The position numbers and the translations under genes were made by a program. A stretch of DNA of 40,493 bases from positions 1 through 40,493 of the forward strand of contig JABGYD010000054.1 in the NCBI GenBank assembly GCA_018675425.1, given 5' to 3'. The stretch comes from Kordiimonadaceae bacterium (GTDB lineage: Bacteria > Pseudomonadota > Alphaproteobacteria > Sphingomonadales > Emcibacteraceae). Positions 36,589 through 40,493 of this stretch are shown in pieces. Position 1 is the stretch's first letter, and the number at the start of each line of letters is the position of its first letter. Under the pieces are notes generated by a model. That model saw only the letters and a program-made list of their open reading frames with translations. It searched no databases and had not been told where the DNA came from.

Positions 36589-37142
36589 TAAGTGATTTCA
36601 AAAGTCGCGATGACTTCGCAGGCATCGCCTATGGGTAGCGAATTTGTACCAACAGCAGCGCGAGCAGCGAGGCCGCTATCACCAAATACATCCTGGAACA
36701 ATTCAGATGCACCGTTGATCACCAAATGCTGTTCAGTAAAATCGTTTGTGCAGCGGACGATACCTTGGAGTTGTACGCATTGTTCAACACGGTCAAGATC
36801 ACCGTCGCAGGCTGCCTTGAGTTGACTTAAAACAAGGATTGCAGCTTCTCTTGCAAACGCATATCCTTGTTGGGTGTTGTATTTTTTACCGATGACGCCT
36901 TTATGACTTGCTGCTTGTCCTGCGATATAAACCATGTTCCCGATTTTGCGCCAAGGAGTATAAGTAGCGAGTGCCATTTTGGCTTCTGGAAGTTCAATAC
37001 CCATTTCACTAAGCTTTGCGTTAATTTTACCGTTTGATGGTGTAGGCGGTATCTCCGTTGATGTAACTGTTGTATCATCAGATTTACCACAAGCAGAAAT
37101 AATACTTGCTAAGGCAGTTGTTAATATTGCCCTACGTATCAT
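36588..37142 (-). CDS. RidA-family protein with lipoprotein signal (copy 1)
   Basis: Encodes 184 residues from the ATG at 37140-37142. MIRRAILTTALASIISACGKS is a lipoprotein signal with lipobox ISAC and Cys18 as the lipid site; Gly at +2 favours outer-membrane sorting. The mature domain, from about residue 38, is a YjgF/RidA/UK114 fold: GNMVYIAGQ, LVINGASELFQDVFG, ARAAVGTNSLP with Arg161, and CEVIATFE with Glu176, matching the Arg and Glu used for enamine/imine hydrolysis. An upstream in-frame start at 37176-37178 would add 12 residues and spoil the signal, so it is rejected. Its start overlaps the stop of copy 2 by one base (TAATG). The periplasmic face of a membrane is the expected location. 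Confidence 0.86.
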   Translation of the reverse strand: MIRRAILTTALASIISACGKSDDTTVTSTEIPPTPSNGKINAKLSEMGIELPEAKMALATYTPWRKIGNMVYIAGQAASHKGVIGKKYNTQQGYAFAREAAILVLSQLKAACDGDLDRVEQCVQLQGIVRCTNDFTEQHLVINGASELFQDVFGDSGLAARAAVGTNSLPIGDACEVIATFEIT

Positions 37143-37687
37143 TATGCAACCTCGAATACGGCAAGAACCTCGCAACAAATACCAAGTGGCAGGCTGTTGG
37201 TACCAATTGCCGCACGTGCTGCAAGTCCAGGCTCACCCCATATGTCTTGGAAGAGCTCAGATGTTCCGTTTATCACTAAATGCTGTTCTGTGTAATCATC
37301 ACTTGAATTCACAAGGCCTTGGATTTGAACGCACTGTTTTACGAGGTCTAGATCACCACCACATGCAGATTTAAGCTGACCGAGGAGGTTGATGCCGCAA
37401 TAGCGTGCTGCTGCATAACCTTCATCCGTTGTCATGTTTTCACCAAGTTTACCAAGGACAAGACCGTCTGGGCCCGCTGGTACTTGTCCGGCGATGTAAA
37501 CCATATTTCCAACTTTACGCCAACCGACATATGCAGCAACAGGTGCCTCAGCGGCTTTGACATCAATATTCAATTCTTTTAGTCTTGCGTCAACTTTTCC
37601 AGTTGATTGTGAAACAGCCTTATTGCTAAGTAAGCTTGCTCCTAGGACCGTAATAGCTGCAGCATTAAAAAAACTTCTTCTTTTCAT
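37142..37687 (-). CDS. RidA-family protein with Tat-like signal peptide (copy 2)
   Basis: Encodes 181 residues starting MKRRSFFNAAAITVLGASLL, an RR motif (KRRSFFN) with a short hydrophobic core and AVS-Q as possible cleavage site, so export by Tat is likely; Sec is possible. The RidA domain carries GNMVYIAGQVP, LVINGTSELFQDIWG, Arg158 in ARAAIGTNSLP and Glu173 in CEVLAVFE. It is closely similar to copy 1 over the whole domain, including the unusual EQHLVING stretch, so the pair arose by tandem duplication. It is the promoter-proximal gene of a three-gene unit with copy 1 and the DksA-like gene. RidA homologues hydrolyse 2-aminoacrylate and related enamines released by PLP enzymes. Confidence 0.87.
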   Translation of the reverse strand: MKRRSFFNAAAITVLGASLLSNKAVSQSTGKVDARLKELNIDVKAAEAPVAAYVGWRKVGNMVYIAGQVPAGPDGLVLGKLGENMTTDEGYAAARYCGINLLGQLKSACGGDLDLVKQCVQIQGLVNSSDDYTEQHLVINGTSELFQDIWGEPGLAARAAIGTNSLPLGICCEVLAVFEVA

Positions 37688-37860
37688 GATAAATAACTCT
37701 TTCGTTTTTAAATATTTCTTTAGAAATTCATTTTGTCATTCTTTGATGATTATTAAAAGAAGTAAATAAAGGTTTTATACATATAATAATTAGTCCATTG
37801 ACCGTTTTTCTTCCATCATCTAGTGTCAATTACAAATTTAACAAAAAGAAAGAACATTTT

Positions 37861-38244
37861 ATGGAACTTTTATCATTAGTCATATTGCTTGCATTGCTGC
37901 AATATATATATTTTGCAATATTAGTAGGAAAAGCAAGGGGAACCTATAATGTTGATGCACCAGCAACAACTGGTCATGAGGTTTTTGAGCGTCAGTACAG
38001 GGTCCAAATGAATACTCTTGAACTTCTTCTAGTGTTGTTACCCTGTATGGTGATTTTTGGACAACATGTTCGTGTGGATGTTGCAGCCTATGCAGGGTTT
38101 GTCTTTATTATTGGTCGTTTTGTTTTCTTGAAAAGTTATATGGCTGACCCTAAAAAACGGACCGTAGGCTTTTTATTGAGTATTCTGCCTATTCTAGTTT
38201 TGTTACTTTGGGGAATTTTCTCTTTAGCTACAAAAATAATTTAA
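37861..38244 (+). CDS. MAPEG-family membrane protein (glutathione-transferase-like)
   Basis: Encodes 127 residues with four membrane helices. The motif FERQYRVQMNTLE (Glu43, Arg44, Arg47, Asn51, Glu54) is the glutathione-binding signature of microsomal GST and leukotriene C4 synthase relatives. Such proteins conjugate glutathione to hydrophobic electrophiles in the inner membrane; the substrate here is unknown. The ATG at 37861 is preferred over a farther in-frame start at 37798 because the extra 21 residues are polar and unlike the family N terminus. AAAGAA lies upstream. It shares a terminator with the TonB receptor gene, which is on the opposite strand and converges with it. Glutathione recycling by gor fits this activity. 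Confidence 0.86.
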   Translation: MELLSLVILLALLQYIYFAILVGKARGTYNVDAPATTGHEVFERQYRVQMNTLELLLVLLPCMVIFGQHVRVDVAAYAGFVFIIGRFVFLKSYMADPKKRTVGFLLSILPILVLLLWGIFSLATKII

Positions 38245-38252
38245 ACTAACAT

Positions 38253-38283
38253 AAAAAAAAGGCGGTCATGTGACCGCCTTTTT
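38253..38283. terminator. Bidirectional terminator between MAPEG and TonB receptor genes
   Basis: AAGGCGGTCA (38259-38268) and TGACCGCCTT (38271-38280) form a ten-base perfect stem around TG. Eight A residues stand on one side and five T on the other. It can terminate both converging transcripts. Confidence 0.92.
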
Positions 38284-38323
38284 AACATTATTGCACCTGC
38301 TTTAAGGTTATATTAGAACATAA

Positions 38324-40493
38324 TCAAAATTGTTGACTAATTCTTCCATAAATCATGCGTTGTCTTGGATCATGCACTTTACTATCAAAACCACCATTTG
38401 TAGAAACCTTAGGGATGGCCTTATCAAAAGCATTAATAACTCCAATTGATAAGCGTGTTGGTGCATCATTAGGGTCACCTAATAAATAACTATATTGAAA
38501 GTCAACCGTTGTATAACTTGGTATTTGAACTGCATTTTGATCGTCCGTATATCCATCAATGTAACGGATAAATACATTAGCAGTGCTATTATCATTACTA
38601 TAGCCTACATTAGCACTTGCTCGTAATTGTGGCATTGAACGTGCGAAGTTATTGAAATTGCGGCTCCCAACTCCCTCGAATTTTACACCCGACTGATCAA
38701 CGGCATCATAATTAAATACATATGTTGCTTGTATACCAGTATGGATCTGGCCTAATGCATTTGACAAATCTGTTTTGTATCGAATATTAAAATCCATACC
38801 ATTCGTAGTGACCTTTGGAGCATTAATTATTTTAGTGTCAATTAAGTATAGTGATGATATTTGGCCAGGGGTGCTAAGGTTAAGCTGTGACAGTGCCTGT
38901 GCATTTCCCTTTAAGGCTTTATTAACTACGGATTGAGAGTTTTCCTGGGTAATCAGATTAGAAAACTTATAACCCCAGTAATCAACGCCAATACTCAAAG
39001 CATTTGTAGGAGCCCAGGTAAAACCGAAATTATAAACGTCCGAACTTTCTGGAACTAAAGTTGCATTACCAGTGGACCTTACTGGAAGGAAAGTCTTGGT
39101 AGTTCCAATTGTAATTTCATTAAGTGCAGTTTGAACCCCATAAGTATTATAGAGGGAAGGTGCCCTAAATGCCGTACTAAATGAACCCCTTATAGAAAAA
39201 CTATCATCAGGTCGCCATAGAACGGAAACTTTTGGATCAAAACTATTTACACTGTTTCCGTAATCTTCGTAACGGGCAGCGACTTGGATATCTAATGTAT
39301 CACTAAGTGGAATGGCAATTTCACTGAAGAGAGAGTAAATATTCCGCTCCCCACTATAGTCAGGACCGCCATAAAGGAACATTAAGTTTCCTCCATTTAA
39401 GCCAGCCGCGTTTGTGCCGTTAGATCCATTTCCATTAGGTCCATTATAATCAGTACTCCAATCATAACTCATTTTTTCTTTTCGATAGTCTGCACCAAAT
39501 GCAACCTGAACAGTATTTTGTCCGATTTCAAATAAATCCCCATTAACATGAGCTCCTATATTATAAAGCTCAGTACTTCCTTTTACGTTCATCTTAGCAG
39601 TGATTGCATCAATTGCAGCTTGGCTGTTTGGGTGCGTTGTATGTGATGTTCCAAAAGGATTGTATGCCCCAGTAAGTAATGCATTTATATAATTATCGCG
39701 CTTCACATCGTTGACCGTTGTATAGTTTTTACTTTTACTAAAGTTAGCGGATGTTTCCCAACTCCAATTAGAATTCAAATCACCATCAAGAGTTGATGCT
39801 ATGCGATATGTATCATTTTTGTGATCAGATTTAAATGCGGCCCCATTATCACCCTGTACGCGACCTAAAAATAATACACTGTTTGCACTTAATGCAGATG
39901 CTGTAGTTTGTAATTCAGATGGAACGTGAGAAAAATAAGCACCCGTTTTGGAGTTTCTTAGGGCAACTGGTACTGGAGAAGATATTGGGAAAGCGGGTGC
40001 ATTATTACGAATAGCTTTATTATTACTCAGCCCCCCCTCAATATAGAAATGCACCTTATCGTTAAGGTCAGTATCAAAAGATGTAAATATTTGTGTGCGA
40101 TCTTCCTCTGGAACGAGATCATAATATGGATCAAACTGAAAATTACAGCCGCCTATTTCTAAAAGTCCTACATTTCCTTGTTTTCCTGAATTTCGAGTGG
40201 AATTTGGTGCAGTCCCACAATATGGGTCAATAACAGGTACTGCATCTAAGAAACCATTACTGTTCGCATCCCCCGTACTTCCTACTCCACCGGGAGCAGG
40301 AACTTTATCTTTGAAATAAATAGTCCCGGGGCTGCCAGATCCTGATATCCCGCTACCAGATGTAATTTCAGAACGTTGAGCTGCTGTTAAGCGAGAACGG
40401 TGCATAAAGCTACTTGCAATAACAAAATTACCCTTTTCCCCAACCTTAGAACCCCAGATTGCGGATACATCATAATCTCTTTGGCTATCTGAA
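38324..40493 (-). CDS. TonB-dependent outer-membrane receptor, 5' end outside the window
   Basis: The reading frame runs from TAA at 38324 to the right edge without a start, giving about 722 residues, so the N terminus is missing. The frame continues upstream of an internal Met at 40405, and that extra 29 residues (DYDVSAIWGSKVGEKGNF ...) look like plug or early barrel. Features are the many aromatic beta strands, loops rich in Asn, Gly and Ser, FRAPSLYNTYG, NPFGTSHT and the terminal GRISQQF with a C-terminal Phe that signals barrel assembly. These receptors import siderophores, vitamins or oligomers with TonB energy. The substrate cannot be named, but the loop-rich, long barrel is of the type common in Sphingomonad- and Kordiimonad-like bacteria. 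Confidence 0.9.
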   Translation of the reverse strand, partial: SDSQRDYDVSAIWGSKVGEKGNFVIASSFMHRSRLTAAQRSEITSGSGISGSGSPGTIYFKDKVPAPGGVGSTGDANSNGFLDAVPVIDPYCGTAPNSTRNSGKQGNVGLLEIGGCNFQFDPYYDLVPEEDRTQIFTSFDTDLNDKVHFYIEGGLSNNKAIRNNAPAFPISSPVPVALRNSKTGAYFSHVPSELQTTASALSANSVLFLGRVQGDNGAAFKSDHKNDTYRIASTLDGDLNSNWSWETSANFSKSKNYTTVNDVKRDNYINALLTGAYNPFGTSHTTHPNSQAAIDAITAKMNVKGSTELYNIGAHVNGDLFEIGQNTVQVAFGADYRKEKMSYDWSTDYNGPNGNGSNGTNAAGLNGGNLMFLYGGPDYSGERNIYSLFSEIAIPLSDTLDIQVAARYEDYGNSVNSFDPKVSVLWRPDDSFSIRGSFSTAFRAPSLYNTYGVQTALNEITIGTTKTFLPVRSTGNATLVPESSDVYNFGFTWAPTNALSIGVDYWGYKFSNLITQENSQSVVNKALKGNAQALSQLNLSTPGQISSLYLIDTKIINAPKVTTNGMDFNIRYKTDLSNALGQIHTGIQATYVFNYDAVDQSGVKFEGVGSRNFNNFARSMPQLRASANVGYSNDNSTANVFIRYIDGYTDDQNAVQIPSYTTVDFQYSYLLGDPNDAPTRLSIGVINAFDKAIPKVSTNGGFDSKVHDPRQRMIYGRISQQF

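Noticed and set aside
36979-37374. 131-codon plus-strand frame across the RidA genes
   Set aside because: It spans the junction of two well-supported minus-strand genes and has no ribosome binding site or domain.
37798-37860. 21-residue N-terminal extension of the MAPEG gene
   Set aside because: The extension is polar and unlike MAPEG N termini; the ATG at 37861 gives the first membrane helix directly.

Overview
The window looks like a chromosomal segment of an AT-rich alphaproteobacterium. The main evidence is the gene order purC-purS-purQ-purL-bolA-grxD, the single-copy rpsD, the alphaproteobacterial forms of gltX and glutathione reductase, a COX15-type heme A synthase and a TonB-dependent receptor. 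No phage, IS element, CRISPR array or plasmid gene was seen. A C-terminal fragment at the left edge resembles Brp/Blh beta-carotene cleaving oxygenases, which would fit a marine, rhodopsin-bearing lineage. A Kordiimonadales/Emcibacterales-like or other low-GC marine group is possible, but the order cannot be fixed from the sequence alone.

Layout, left to right. 1-1156: partial Blh-like membrane protein, an NTF2-fold protein and a small membrane protein. 1225-9230: a dense plus-strand housekeeping run (gor, class II DAHP synthase, nadE, gltX, cysS, trmJ). 9233-10053: rpsD with its own promoter, a structured leader and a terminator. 10143-12885: an amino-acid permease (minus), then a two-gene unit of a DUF350 membrane protein and an exported trypsin-like protease. 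12931-19923: the minus-strand purine block (purB, then purC-S-Q-L) continuing into bolA, grxD and an exported dienelactone-hydrolase-like enzyme. 20081-25662: AsnC/Lrp regulator divergent from ald, then maeB, a second APC permease and tRNA-Arg(CCT). 25957-29893: ctaA, rplM-rpsI and a MATE transporter.

30169-40493 is more accessory: a TPR protein, a DinB-fold protein, a CHMI-like tautomerase, a lipoprotein with two VOC domains, a DSD1-type PLP enzyme, a Tat-exported MalY/PatB-like PLP enzyme, two exported RidA paralogues coupled to a DksA/TraR zinc-finger gene, a MAPEG protein and a TonB-dependent receptor running off the right edge.

The most unusual feature is at 34729-37687. A PLP enzyme with a twin-arginine signal lies next to two tandem RidA-family proteins, one with a Tat-like signal and one with a lipoprotein signal. 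RidA proteins normally remove reactive enamine/imine products of PLP enzymes in the cytoplasm, so this arrangement suggests the same chemistry in the periplasm. Other points worth checking are an apparent AUU or AUA start codon for the dienelactone hydrolase, a palindrome over the rpsD promoter followed by a two-hairpin leader, and an 18-bp palindrome upstream of the Tat-exported PLP enzyme.
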